A stretch of DNA of 31,160 bases, from assembly GCA_029939535.1 (NCBI GenBank), contig JAOZST010000023.1, forward strand, positions 1-31,160, in the 5' to 3' direction. The stretch is from NBML01 sp029939535 (GTDB lineage: Bacteria > Desulfobacterota > Desulfobacteria > Desulfobacterales > Desulfobacteraceae). Shown here one piece after another: positions 1 to 8,366 of this stretch (positions are counted from its first letter, which is position 1; every line of letters begins with the position of its first letter). The position numbers were made by a program, and so were the translations under genes. Under the pieces are notes generated by a model. The model did not search any database, was not told the origin of the DNA, and saw only the letters and a program-made list of their open reading frames with translations.

Positions 1-99
1 AAAAAGAAAATCGGTAGTGTCTTGGAAAAGTCCGGAAAAAAACAGATAATCACAATGGGTCAGGACTCATATAATTATGCGGATCATACATACCTCTGA
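1..99 (+). CDS. possible 3' end of an upstream gene (partial)
   Basis: Frame 1 is open from the window edge to a TGA at 97-99 and encodes about 32 lysine-rich residues ending in DHTYL. It would overlap the start of sbcD by 23 bases. I do not recognise the peptide. It could be the tail of a gene starting outside the window or a chance open frame; the other two forward frames close within the first 50 bases. Confidence 0.25.
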   Translation, partial: KKKIGSVLEKSGKKQIITMGQDSYNYADHTYL

Positions 100-1423
100 C
101 TGGCACCTGGGTCAGCATTTTATGGGGAAAAGTCGGGAAATGGAACATAGGGCATTCCTGGACTGGCTACTTGCTTTTATAAGAGAATCCAGGGCCGATG
201 CCCTGGTGGTGGCCGGGGATATTTTTGATACAGGTACTCCACCCAGCTATGCCCGGGCCATGTACAATGATTTTATTGTTTCCCTTCAGAAAACCGGGTG
301 CCCAAGGGCCGTGATTCTTGGGGGCAACCATGATTCCCCTGCCACCCTTAACGAGGTAAAGGAACTTCTGGCCTGTTTAAACACCATTGTTGTGGGCAAT
401 ATTTCAGCCCTGCCTGAAAACCATGTTATTGTTTTAAACAAGGCAGATAACAGCCCTGGGGCCATTTTCTGCGGTATTCCTTTTATCCGGCCCAGGGATC
501 TTGTTTTCAGTATGGCAGAAGAATCCGGCAGGGATAAGAAGCAGGCCCTGACTGATGCCATTACCTTATATTATGAACAGGTTTTTCAGGCTGCCCTGGA
601 CCTGCGGGATAAACTGGACATCCAGGATAAACCTGGCAGGCAACAGCCTCTGCCCATAATTGCCACAGGCCATCTCACCGTTGTAGGCGGCAGGACGTCT
701 GAGTCGGTGCGGGATATTTATATAGGCTCTTTGGATGCCTTTCCCACCAGGAATTTTCCAGGTGCTGATTATATTGCCCTGGGCCACCTCCACCAGGGGC
801 AGCAGATAAAAGGGGCTGATCATATCCGATATTCAGGTTCCCCCATCCCCTTGAGTTTTGATGAAGCCAGGCGCAGCAAACAGATTCTCCAGGTGGATTT
901 TGAGAATGGGATTTTAAAAGAGATTGAGTCAGTTCCAATTCCCTGTTTCAGGACATTGACCAGCATTAAGGGGGATTTAAAAGAGATTGAAAAACAGATC
1001 CATGGGATCCATGGTTTGGAAGATATGACAGGGGGCAGGACCATGTGGCTGGAAGTTGAGGTGGCAGCTGATGATTATCTTATGGACCTCCAGACCAGGG
1101 TCCAGGCCATGATTGAAGACAAACCCATTGAATTGCTGAGAATCCGCAGAAAACGCAAACCCTATGAATCGGGTTTGATCACTGAATCAAAGGAAAAACT
1201 GGAGGAACTTACCCCCTTGGAGGTGTTTTCCCGACGTCTGGCAATGGAGGAAATTGATGACAGGGAAAAAGACCGGTTACTGGAACTTTTTAAAGAGATT
1301 AATTCCCAGGTTGACCAAGCCGGTCAATTAGATCAATTAGACCAAGTTAACCAATTAGATCAAGTGGGCCAATTCGACCAGGCTGACCAATTAGATCAAA
1401 CTGACCAGGAAGGTCAATTGTGA
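77..1423 (+). CDS. sbcD: SbcD, nuclease subunit of the SbcCD (Mre11-Rad50 type) complex
   Basis: Metallophosphoesterase subunit that, with SbcC, cleaves DNA hairpins and protein-blocked ends during replication and repair in the cytoplasm. The phosphodiesterase motifs are all visible: DWHLG near residue 8, GDIFDTG near 47, GNHDSP near 82, GHLTV near 199 and GHLHQGQ near 238. At 448 aa it is somewhat longer than usual; the excess is a C-terminal tail of about 36 residues made of tripeptides of the form (D/G/N)-Q-x, encoded by an imperfect 9-bp repeat at about 1310-1420. The ATG at 77 gives the canonical N-terminus although no strong ribosome site precedes it. Its TGA overlaps the GTG start of sbcC by four bases, so the two are a translationally coupled operon. 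Confidence 0.96.
   Translation: MRIIHTSDWHLGQHFMGKSREMEHRAFLDWLLAFIRESRADALVVAGDIFDTGTPPSYARAMYNDFIVSLQKTGCPRAVILGGNHDSPATLNEVKELLACLNTIVVGNISALPENHVIVLNKADNSPGAIFCGIPFIRPRDLVFSMAEESGRDKKQALTDAITLYYEQVFQAALDLRDKLDIQDKPGRQQPLPIIATGHLTVVGGRTSESVRDIYIGSLDAFPTRNFPGADYIALGHLHQGQQIKGADHIRYSGSPIPLSFDEARRSKQILQVDFENGILKEIESVPIPCFRTLTSIKGDLKEIEKQIHGIHGLEDMTGGRTMWLEVEVAADDYLMDLQTRVQAMIEDKPIELLRIRRKRKPYESGLITESKEKLEELTPLEVFSRRLAMEEIDDREKDRLLELFKEINSQVDQAGQLDQLDQVNQLDQVGQFDQADQLDQTDQEGQL
1310..1420 (+). repeat. imperfect 9-bp tandem repeat encoding the Gln-rich tail of SbcD
   Basis: About twelve imperfect copies of a 9-bp unit (variants of CAATTAGAT / CAAGTTGAC) encode successive tripeptides DQA, GQL, DQL, DQV, NQL, DQV, GQF, DQA, DQL, DQT, DQE, GQL. 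The period is a multiple of three, so copy-number changes keep the sbcD frame and the stop/start overlap with sbcC intact. Confidence 0.85.
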
Positions 1424-4400
1424 AGATTCTCAGCCTCAGGTTTAAAAATATTAACTCCCTGAAAGGGGAGTGGAAGATCGATTTTCAAGACCCGGAGTTC
1501 CGGAACCATGGGCTTTTTGCTATTACAGGCCCCACAGGCGCGGGCAAGACTTCTATCCTTGATGCCATCTGCCTTGCCCTTTACCACCAGACCCCCAGGC
1601 TGTCGGTTTCTGTTGGCAGCAATGAGCTCATGACCCGCCACACAGGAGACTGCCTGGCCGAGGTGGAGTTTTCAGTAAAAAACAATGGATACCGGGCCTT
1701 CTGGTCCCAGCGTAGGGCTCATAACCGCGGTGATGGGAAATTACAGCCCGCCCAGGTGGAACTGGCCCATGCCTCGGGTGCTATTATTGCCAGTCAGATT
1801 ACTGAAAAATTAAAACAGATAAAGTCGATTACTGGTCTTGATTTTGGCAGGTTTACCAAGTCTGTTTTATTGGCCCAGGGAGGGTTTGCAGCTTTTTTAA
1901 ATGCCAATGCCAATGACCGGGCAGAACTTTTGGAGGAGCTCACCGGTACCGAGATCTATGGAGAGATTTCCCGGCAGGTCTACCATCGCATGAAGGAGGA
2001 GAAAGATCCTTTGGACTTGCTTATGGCAAAGGCGGATGTGGTGGAGCTGTTGGACAAGGACTCTGCCCGGGACCTGGCTCTTGAACTGGAAACCCTTGAA
2101 ATTAAAGAAAGAGATTTACAGAAGCAGGGACATGAACTCAGGGAAAAACACCAGTGGCTCATGAAAAAAGCCTTACTGGAAAAAGAGGCAATTGCCCTGG
2201 GAACTGCAGTTGAAAAAGCAGTGGCAGCCCGGGAAACACATTGGGAAAGCCTGGAAAGGCTCAGGAGTTCTCTGCCGGCCCTGGAGATTAAACCAATGTT
2301 TGATGCCATTGACCGGGCAGGCCAGTCTTACAAAGGGCGGGCCAAGGATCTTGAGGTCCTGAAAAAAGACCTGGCTGCCCGGGAAACCCAGATGGCAGCC
2401 ATTGCAGATTCAGAGATAAAATATCAAAAAGATTGTGGTGTCCGGAAAAAAGAACAAGCAGAGAATGAAACCCTTATCACGGAAATTGTCCTGCCCCTGG
2501 ATAACCAGATTGCCGGGCATAAAGAACAACTCTCTGATCTTGAAAACCAGGGCAGGAAAATTAGGCAACGACTGGAAAGGATACTGGAAAAATTTACACA
2601 GGCAGGAAATCAGGAAAAAAAGACAAAAATTATCCTGGAAAAGGCCTGCACCTATCTTGAAAACCATGGCTCCCATGAAAATCTTGGAGAACAGCTTCCA
2701 GTAATTGAGACTTTATTTGGTCACAGGAGTTCTCTGATATCAGAATCAGGGGAATTGGATTCAAGGGCATTGGAGAATAAAAAGCTGGGCATTGAAATTG
2801 ATAAACAGCTGAAAGGTCTTCAGATAGCAGCCCTGGAACATAATGATGGGATAAAGGATTTAACAGTTCAACTGGAAAAGCTGAATCGGGAAAAAACTTC
2901 TATCCTGGAAGATGAGAGTGAACCAGCCTGGCAGGACCGGTTTCAGAAAATAATGGATCTTGTTCCCCTGAGAACTGAACTGGCCAGCCTGTCCCGGCAG
3001 TATGAGGAAGCAAAACTAAAAAAATCAGACCTTGAAAACCAGTTAAAAGAGTTTTCTCTTGCCAGGGAAAAGGAGAAAAAAGTTTTTAAGGACCTCAGCC
3101 TTTTAAGGGACAGGGCCCAGGAGCATCTCTCAGACCTTGAGATAATTATGGTTCAGGAAGAGCGCATTGCAGGCCTTGCCCGGCACAGGGACAGGCTTGA
3201 GAAGGGCCAGGCATGTCCCTTGTGCGGGGCCAGGGAACACCCTGCCATTGAAAATTATAAAAATCTGGATCTTTCTGCAAATAAAGCCAGGAAGATAAAA
3301 AAAGAAAAAGAGCTGAGACAGCTGACACTGGATCTGCAAAAGGCCGGCCAGGACATGGCTGGAACTGAGGCCCGGCAGAACTCCAGTAAGCAGCAGATTC
3401 AGGCCCTTGACACTGTTTTGGATGTCTGCCATGGATCCTGGGGAAAAATTTGTAAAGGGCTGGGCATAACTATGAACATGGATCATGTGGAGGAGATAAA
3501 GACCTGGCTCAATGACCAGGAAAAACAAAGCCTGGAAATCAAGGAGACCATGTCCTGCCTGGAAAAGATAAAGGCCAGGGTTAAAACCATGGAATCCAGG
3601 CTGCAAAAGGCCGGGGATGATGAAAAAGAGACCCGGCATAAAAGGGAGATGGCTGAAAAGCAGAAACAAACATTGATTCAGCAGTCAGGTGAAATTAAAG
3701 GTGCTCAGGACAAAATAAAGCTTGAGATTCAGGTTCTGGAAGAAAAATTGGGAAGAATCGTGGAAAAACTAGGATCTGTTATGCCGGGTATAGGTCATCA
3801 AAGCCTCTGGCTTGGGCAGCACAAAAAATTCTGGAAGGCCTGGCAGGCGGCCAGAACCCAAAGGGAAGAATCACAAAAAAAATTGGATTGGATTAAGGGA
3901 GAAATTTCCTTTCTTGAAAAAGAAAAAAAACAGGTTCTGGAGCTTCAAAAAGAAATCAATGATCAATTATCCAATAAAAACAAAATGGTTTTTGACCTTA
4001 TGGGGCAGCGCAGACAAATATTCGGGGAAAAATCCATTAAAAAGGAAAGGCAGAAGTTTGCCAGGGCCCTGGAAAGAGCTGAATCCAGGCTGACTGCCTG
4101 GGTAAAGGAAAATAAAAAGGCCAGGAAGGCCAGGAACCAGGTTAAAGGCAGGATTGAAGAACTTGAAAAAAATCTCAAAGACCAGGGCCTTGAATGGGAA
4201 AAGGCAAAAAGGACCTGGGCAACTATTCTGGAAGAAAGTGTTTTTAAAACCCAGGAGGACTTTCAAAAGGCCCTTATCTCTGTGGAGGAACGCAAAAATC
4301 TGGAATTTTTAAAAGCCGGTCTGATTAAAGCAGAAAATGCTGCCAGGGCCCTGGAGGAAAAAACAAAAACAGAGCTGAAAAACCTTACATCATCTTCCTT

Positions 4401-5088
4401 GACACGAAAATCACCGGAGAAAATTCTCCTTGACCTGGAAAAAAATCAGCAATCATCCCAGGCTGTTGGCAAACGCCAGGGGGAGATCCTTCAACGCATC
4501 CAGGAGGACAGGGAAAAGCGTAAAAACCAAACAGCTTTGTTTGAAAAAATTGATCAACAAAAGGCAGTTTATGACACATGGGTAAGGCTATCCAGCCTGA
4601 TCGGGTCCAGGGAGGGTGACAAGTTCCGGCGTTTTGCCCAGGGCCTGACCCTGGACCATCTCCTTTATCTTGCCAATAAGCGGCTCCACCATCTCCATGC
4701 CCGGTATCTGCTGAAACAGAAATCCAATGAAGAGTTGAGCCTGGAGGTGGTTGATACCTGGCAGGCTGATATTGTCCGGGACACCAAGACCCTGTCCGGG
4801 GGGGAAAGCTTTCTGGTGAGCCTGGCCCTGGCCCTGGCCCTGTCAGACCTGGTATCCAACCAGACCAGCATTGACTCTTTGTTTCTGGATGAAGGATTCG
4901 GAACCCTGGACACTGAAACCCTTGAGACAGCGCTGGATGCCCTGGACAGCCTCAACTCCACTGGGAAAATGATAGGGGTGATCTCCCATGTGGATGCCCT
5001 TAAAGAAAGAATTGCAACCCAGATCACCGTGGAAAGGAAGAGCGGCCTGGGTATCAGCCAGCTGGATAGGAGGTTTGCCCTTGGCTGA
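1420..5088 (+). CDS. sbcC: SbcC, SMC-like ATPase of the SbcCD complex
   Basis: Rad50-type ATPase partner of SbcD, 1222 aa, in the usual range for long SbcC proteins. Walker A is GPTGAGKTS near residue 37. Two long Lys/Glu/Gln-rich coiled-coil arms flank a zinc hook CPLCG near residues 599-603. The ABC signature LSGGES lies near 1125 and Walker B LFLDEGFGTLD near 1153. The start is GTG at 1420 within GTGA, overlapping the sbcD stop; this gives the standard N-terminus MKILSLRFKNINSLKGEW. The long, A-rich coiled-coil coding sequence produces many spurious antisense open frames. Regulation is presumably with sbcD; no internal promoter is evident. Confidence 0.97.
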   Translation: MKILSLRFKNINSLKGEWKIDFQDPEFRNHGLFAITGPTGAGKTSILDAICLALYHQTPRLSVSVGSNELMTRHTGDCLAEVEFSVKNNGYRAFWSQRRAHNRGDGKLQPAQVELAHASGAIIASQITEKLKQIKSITGLDFGRFTKSVLLAQGGFAAFLNANANDRAELLEELTGTEIYGEISRQVYHRMKEEKDPLDLLMAKADVVELLDKDSARDLALELETLEIKERDLQKQGHELREKHQWLMKKALLEKEAIALGTAVEKAVAARETHWESLERLRSSLPALEIKPMFDAIDRAGQSYKGRAKDLEVLKKDLAARETQMAAIADSEIKYQKDCGVRKKEQAENETLITEIVLPLDNQIAGHKEQLSDLENQGRKIRQRLERILEKFTQAGNQEKKTKIILEKACTYLENHGSHENLGEQLPVIETLFGHRSSLISESGELDSRALENKKLGIEIDKQLKGLQIAALEHNDGIKDLTVQLEKLNREKTSILEDESEPAWQDRFQKIMDLVPLRTELASLSRQYEEAKLKKSDLENQLKEFSLAREKEKKVFKDLSLLRDRAQEHLSDLEIIMVQEERIAGLARHRDRLEKGQACPLCGAREHPAIENYKNLDLSANKARKIKKEKELRQLTLDLQKAGQDMAGTEARQNSSKQQIQALDTVLDVCHGSWGKICKGLGITMNMDHVEEIKTWLNDQEKQSLEIKETMSCLEKIKARVKTMESRLQKAGDDEKETRHKREMAEKQKQTLIQQSGEIKGAQDKIKLEIQVLEEKLGRIVEKLGSVMPGIGHQSLWLGQHKKFWKAWQAARTQREESQKKLDWIKGEISFLEKEKKQVLELQKEINDQLSNKNKMVFDLMGQRRQIFGEKSIKKERQKFARALERAESRLTAWVKENKKARKARNQVKGRIEELEKNLKDQGLEWEKAKRTWATILEESVFKTQEDFQKALISVEERKNLEFLKAGLIKAENAARALEEKTKTELKNLTSSSLTRKSPEKILLDLEKNQQSSQAVGKRQGEILQRIQEDREKRKNQTALFEKIDQQKAVYDTWVRLSSLIGSREGDKFRRFAQGLTLDHLLYLANKRLHHLHARYLLKQKSNEELSLEVVDTWQADIVRDTKTLSGGESFLVSLALALALSDLVSNQTSIDSLFLDEGFGTLDTETLETALDALDSLNSTGKMIGVISHVDALKERIATQITVERKSGLGISQLDRRFALG

Positions 5089-5448
5089 TTCATTCTGACC
5101 ACCTGATTTCGCCCGATTGATTCTGATGGAGGGAAATGAAAAAAGAGCGTTACCATGGCCTGGAGATAACGGCCTGGGCGTTACCATAACGCTTGCCAGG
5201 AGCGGATCGTTATTCACAGCTTTCCGTATTCAGGATTCCAGAATTTTTTCAGATTCTAAAGTTTTGAAAAAGTCTTGATCCATGGGATTGTCCCCAATGG
5301 CGAGGAGTTTTTTACCACTAGAGAATAAAAAAACATTCATGCATCAGAAAAAAAGGCATGGATATTGAATTAACCGGTTTCCCGGGAATTGTGATTTTTT
5401 TCAAAGGTTTGAATTATGTTGATATAAAAACTCTAAAGGATACTAAAA
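5089..5448. other. intergenic region between sbcC and the RACo-like gene
   Basis: This 360-base stretch has no convincing gene. Just after sbcC lies an array of alternating CGTTA/TAACG elements (5146-5193). The distal part is AT-rich and ends with an AAGGAT ribosome site about eight bases before the ATG at 5449. I looked for a sigma-54 GG-N10-GC element and for cobalamin-riboswitch-like features and did not see either. Confidence 0.5.
5146..5193. repeat. alternating CGTTA/TAACG hairpin-forming element after sbcC
   Basis: AGCGTTA (5146-5152), TAACG (5167-5171), CGTTA (5179-5183) and TAACGCT (5187-5193) alternate, so the outer arms pair perfectly over seven bases and two inner pairings are possible. 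GCGTTACCAT also occurs twice as a direct repeat. There is no T-run, so a classical intrinsic terminator is not supported; it may be a transcript-end structure or a protein-binding site. Confidence 0.4.
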
Positions 5449-7281
5449 ATGAAAATTGAAGTGGATTTTCAACCCGTTGGAAAACATGTATTGGTTGATT
5501 CCGGTACAACTGTTTTGGAAGCTGCCCAGGAAGCAGGCGTAGGGATTTCAGCTATTTGTGGTGGTGCTGGTTCCTGCGGAGCCTGCCGTGTCCGCCTGGA
5601 TGATCAGGAACATGTCAGCAAACCAAATGAGACTGAAATTGAAACCTTTGATTCGGAAGAGCTTGCCGCTGGTATGCGCCTGGCCTGCCAGACGGAAATC
5701 CATGGCCCCCTTCGGGTGGATGTGCCGCCCGAGTCCCTGACAGCAACCCAGCGTACCCAGGTGGAAGGGGATGAGATCGATTTTGAATTTGAATCCCCAA
5801 TCCAGGTCAGGGAGGTCACCCTTGCCAAGGCCGAGGCAATAGATCTCCAGGCAGATTTTGAAAGGCTTAGTGAGGCTGTTTTAAAAGACAAGGGGTCTAA
5901 ACTCCAGTTCAAGCGTTTAAAAATAATCCAGCAGATTCCAGAACTACTGCGTCAGAACCAGTGGAAAATCCAGGTGGGGCTGCGCCAGGATGAACTGGTC
6001 TGTGTTGCAGCTCCTGGAACACCTTTGCTGGGCCTGGCCGTTGACATCGGCACCACAAAGGTGGCTGGTTACCTGGTGGACATGGCCAGCGGCAAAACCC
6101 TTGCCATGAAAGGGATCATGAATCCCCAGATTGCCTATGGGGAAGATGTAATGGCCAGAATCACCTATTGTACTATGAATGACAATGGATTGGCTGTTAT
6201 GCAGAAATCAATTGTTGATGCCCTGAACCAGCTGGCTGAAAATCTCTGTGAGGCTGCCGGGTCGAATGATAAATCAGGCTTGGCCTATGATCCTTCCCAG
6301 ATTGTGGAATCGGTAATGGTGGGTAATACAGCCATGCACCATATGCTTCTGGGTCTGCCCGTGGAGCAGCTGGGTCTTTCTCCCTATGTGGCAGCCATAT
6401 CCTCTCCCCTGGATGTCAAGGCCCATGAAATTGATCTGGCCTTTTCTCCCAGCTCCACAGTTCATTTATTGGCCAATATTGCAGGCTTTGTGGGGGCAGA
6501 TCACCTTTCCATGCTTCTGGCCACAGATACCCACAAGAAAAAAGATGTGGTCATCAGCCTTGATATCGGCACAAACACGGAAATTACTCTCATGGCCAAC
6601 GGCCGCATGATTGCCTGTTCAACAGCATCGGGCCCTGCCTTTGAGGGAGCCCATATCCGCCATGGCATGAGAGCTGCCGACGGTGCCATTGAAAGGGTAC
6701 AGATCATAGACAATCAATTATCCTTCCAGACCATCGGCGATGTGGAGCCCGTAGGAATATGCGGTTCAGGTATCCTGGATATCATTTTCCAGCTCAAACT
6801 ATGCAGGGCAATGAATGAAAAAGGCGGGCTTGATGTAAATCATCCTTTGATCCGCATGGGAGAAAAGCTGCCCGAAGCCCTTGTGGCAGCTGCCGGGATA
6901 ACCGGGAACAATCAGGATATTGTACTGAACCGAAAAGATATCAATGAAGTCCAAATGGCCAAAGGTGCCATGCGGGCTGGTATTGAACTTTTACTGGACG
7001 CGGCCGGTGTGACCCCGGAAGATGTTGATGAATTCATCATTGCCGGTGCCTTTGGCTCCTATATCTCTGTGGAAGCTGCAGTGGGCATTGGCATGTTTCC
7101 CAACATTCCCCTGGATCGATTCCGCCAGGTGGGAAATGCAGCAGGCATTGGTGCAAAGCAGAGTCTTTTGTCTGTAACAAGGCGGGCAGAAGCTGCTGTT
7201 ATTGGAGAGCAGGTTGAGTATCTGGAACTTACTGTCAGCCAGAAATTCCAGGCTGAATTTTTAAAGGCCATGTATATGTAG
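5449..7281 (+). CDS. RACo-like reductive activator of corrinoid protein (2Fe-2S + ASKHA/DUF4445)
   Basis: Predicted to restore the inactive cob(II)alamin form of a corrinoid methyl carrier to the cob(I) state, using an iron-sulfur centre and ATP, so that corrinoid methyltransferases keep turning over. The N-terminus is a plant-type 2Fe-2S domain with ligands Cys37, Cys43, Cys46 and Cys80. The remainder is an ASKHA-fold region with phosphate-binding motifs LAVDIGTTK near 196 and SLDIGTNTE near 370, and conserved AGAFGSYI and GNAAGIGAK blocks near the C-terminus. The length of 610 aa is typical. AAGGAT precedes the ATG. It is next to MttB-family pieces on the opposite strand, which fits service of a methylamine or betaine methyltransferase. 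No corrinoid protein or MtbA-type gene is seen in the window. Confidence 0.9.
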   Translation: MKIEVDFQPVGKHVLVDSGTTVLEAAQEAGVGISAICGGAGSCGACRVRLDDQEHVSKPNETEIETFDSEELAAGMRLACQTEIHGPLRVDVPPESLTATQRTQVEGDEIDFEFESPIQVREVTLAKAEAIDLQADFERLSEAVLKDKGSKLQFKRLKIIQQIPELLRQNQWKIQVGLRQDELVCVAAPGTPLLGLAVDIGTTKVAGYLVDMASGKTLAMKGIMNPQIAYGEDVMARITYCTMNDNGLAVMQKSIVDALNQLAENLCEAAGSNDKSGLAYDPSQIVESVMVGNTAMHHMLLGLPVEQLGLSPYVAAISSPLDVKAHEIDLAFSPSSTVHLLANIAGFVGADHLSMLLATDTHKKKDVVISLDIGTNTEITLMANGRMIACSTASGPAFEGAHIRHGMRAADGAIERVQIIDNQLSFQTIGDVEPVGICGSGILDIIFQLKLCRAMNEKGGLDVNHPLIRMGEKLPEALVAAAGITGNNQDIVLNRKDINEVQMAKGAMRAGIELLLDAAGVTPEDVDEFIIAGAFGSYISVEAAVGIGMFPNIPLDRFRQVGNAAGIGAKQSLLSVTRRAEAAVIGEQVEYLELTVSQKFQAEFLKAMYM

Positions 7282-7550
7282 AATATGGTCTGCCGTAATT
7301 GGCCGGTGTGGATATCCACGATGGATATGCCTTCACCAAAATTGGTAAATCCGACCCGATTGTTTTCCAATACATAATCGTGCTTTGGATCCCTTCCGGC
7401 AAGATTGACACTTCCCGGGGCAGAGCGAATGGCATCTTCCACCATATAGGGCGGGAATTTCACCACATACGTTCCAGGATCAACCATGGCTCCGCTGTCT
7501 GCAAGAATCGTTCTGGCCTCCTCATCCTCAAAATATACTCCGGTGTTTAC
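7282..7550 (-). pseudogene. MttB-family methyltransferase fragment, N-terminal region, paralogue 2
   Basis: The minus-strand frame from about 7550 to 7282 reads NTGVYFEDEEARTILADSG, then KFPPYMVEDAIRSAP and FGEGISIVDIHTGQL, which matches roughly residues 25-115 of trimethylamine methyltransferase (MttB) family proteins. The initiation region is missing (an in-frame TGA lies just upstream), and the similarity stops exactly at the stop codon of the RACo-like gene, after which the frame is antisense of that gene. The sequence differs clearly from the equivalent part of the fragment at 7894-8112, so it comes from another paralogue or another strain. It is either a decayed copy or an assembly chimera. 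Confidence 0.75.
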
Positions 7551-7558
7551 TCAGATCT

Positions 7559-7894
7559 TTAACTTTTTTTAGCAATATATGCCTCAAGGTCCTTGTCAAC
7601 ATCCTGTTCAATGATTCTTTCCGGACAAAGGGCAAGGATCTCCTTGAATTTATAATTGGCTTTCTGGACTACATCCATGGAGCCTTTTTTCTCCCAGTCA
7701 TCATGGCTGTCCATGGTTGAAATTTCCGGGGTCCAGAAGTTTCTGCAATGCTTCATGGTGGACGGATCCATGAGAAAGGAACCTCCGTGGCCTATTTTCT
7801 GGATAATATCCTTGGAAAAATCAGGTTCAAACCAGTCAATGCCCTTTAATACGCATGCTGCCCTGGACATGATCTCGTCATCAATAATGAATTT
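7559..7894 (-). pseudogene. MttB-family methyltransferase fragment, C-terminal region
   Basis: The frame from about 7894 to the TAA at 7559-7561 encodes about 110 residues starting FIIDDEIMSRAACVLKGID and containing GHGGSFLMDPSTMKHCRNFW, followed by a helical end KEILALCPERIIEQDVDKD. This is the C-terminal end of MttB/MtgB-type corrinoid methyltransferases. It joins the N-terminal fragment upstream in a different reading frame inside an A/T run near 7890-7897, with about 300 central residues missing. That missing part includes the place where pyrrolysine (TAG) would occur in true trimethylamine methyltransferases, so the substrate class cannot be judged. Confidence 0.75.
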
Positions 7895-8112
7895 TTAAAA
7901 TTTGAAGGCGTGGTTTCAATGGCCTGATTCACCATATCTTCCGGCATGAAAGCAGTCTGGCCTTCCACCCTGGCACCATGGTTTTTGAATATTTCAAGGC
8001 ATTCCCGGGACTGAAATACAATGCCGGTATTGGCAAGGATATCCAGGGTGGCTTCATGGATCTTTGACAGAGTCTGTTCATCCACCAGCCTGAAATTGGA
8101 AGCAATGCTCAT
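7894..8112 (-). pseudogene. MttB-family methyltransferase fragment, N-terminal 73 codons
   Basis: ATG at 8112 preceded by AAAAGGAAT gives MSIASNFRLVDEQTLSKIHE and continues through ATLDILANTGIVF and EDMVNQAIETTPS, the start of an MttB-family protein (about 73 residues) before the frame changes near 7894. The authentic gene probably encodes about 480 residues and would be the second gene of a DMGDH-mttB operon. The first 11 codons and upstream leader recur identically beyond the N gap. Either an internal deletion plus frameshift has occurred or the assembler joined reads from different copies. Confidence 0.75.
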
Positions 8113-8134
8113 AATATTATTCCTTTTTTGAGAG
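8080..8134. repeat. 55-bp exact repeat, left copy at the scaffold gap
   Basis: The 55 bases ending immediately before the N run are identical to the 55 bases beginning immediately after it (8235-8289). They comprise the mttB ribosome site, ATG and first 11 codons. Such a fixed-length overlap of contig ends is the usual trace of a de Bruijn assembly breaking at a repeated k-mer. Confidence 0.95.
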
Positions 8135-8234
8135 NNNNNNNNNNNNNNNNNNNNNNNNNNNNNNNNNNNNNNNNNNNNNNNNNNNNNNNNNNNNNNNNNN
8201 NNNNNNNNNNNNNNNNNNNNNNNNNNNNNNNNNN
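8135..8234. other. 100-N scaffold gap
   Basis: A run of exactly 100 N. The length is a placeholder; because both flanks are the same 55-bp sequence, the contigs may in reality overlap (no missing bases) or may enclose an entire extra mttB copy. Confidence 0.98.
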
Positions 8235-8289
8235 ATCCACCAGCCTGAAATTGGAAGCAATGCTCATAATATTATTCCTTTTTTGAGAG
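8235..8289. repeat. 55-bp exact repeat, right copy, with the first codons of mttB (-)
   Basis: Identical to 8080-8134. On the minus strand it contains AAAAGGAAT followed by ATG at 8265-8267 and codons for MSIASNFRLVD, running into the gap. It lies directly downstream of the DMGDH-like gene and so gives the natural gene order DMGDH-mttB. Confidence 0.95.
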
Positions 8290-8290
8290 A

Positions 8291-8348
8291 AGTGAGTTGT
8301 GAGTCGTGAGGGTAGAATGTTGCAGTTTCTTCCCACAACGCACAACTT
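8291..8348. repeat. imperfect hairpin built from GAGTTGT-like heptamers
   Basis: Left arm GTGAGTTGTGAGTCGTGAG (from about 8293) and right arm around 8332-8348 (reverse complement AAGTTGTGCGTTGTGGG) can pair imperfectly. It fills the space between the DMGDH-like stop and the mttB leader. A closely similar GAGTT-rich hairpin occurs at 18231-18299. Confidence 0.5.
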
Positions 8349-8366
8349 TAATTTATTTCCAGGTTT

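Noticed and set aside
3130..3669. Long antisense open frames across sbcC, such as the 179-codon frame on the minus strand
   Set aside because: They mirror a clear coiled-coil coding sequence, have hydrophobic low-information translations and no ribosome site.
5300..5448. Cobalamin riboswitch or sigma-54 promoter ahead of the RACo-like gene
   Set aside because: No B12-box-like segment and no GG-N10-GC element with flanking consensus was found.
7282..8112. Insertion sequence or phage element as the cause of the broken mttB genes
   Set aside because: No transposase, integrase, terminal inverted repeats or target duplication was found; the 55-bp repeats fit an assembly break.
8109..8345. Open frame running through the N gap
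   Set aside because: It is an artefact of translating N; only the first 11 mttB codons on the right side are real.
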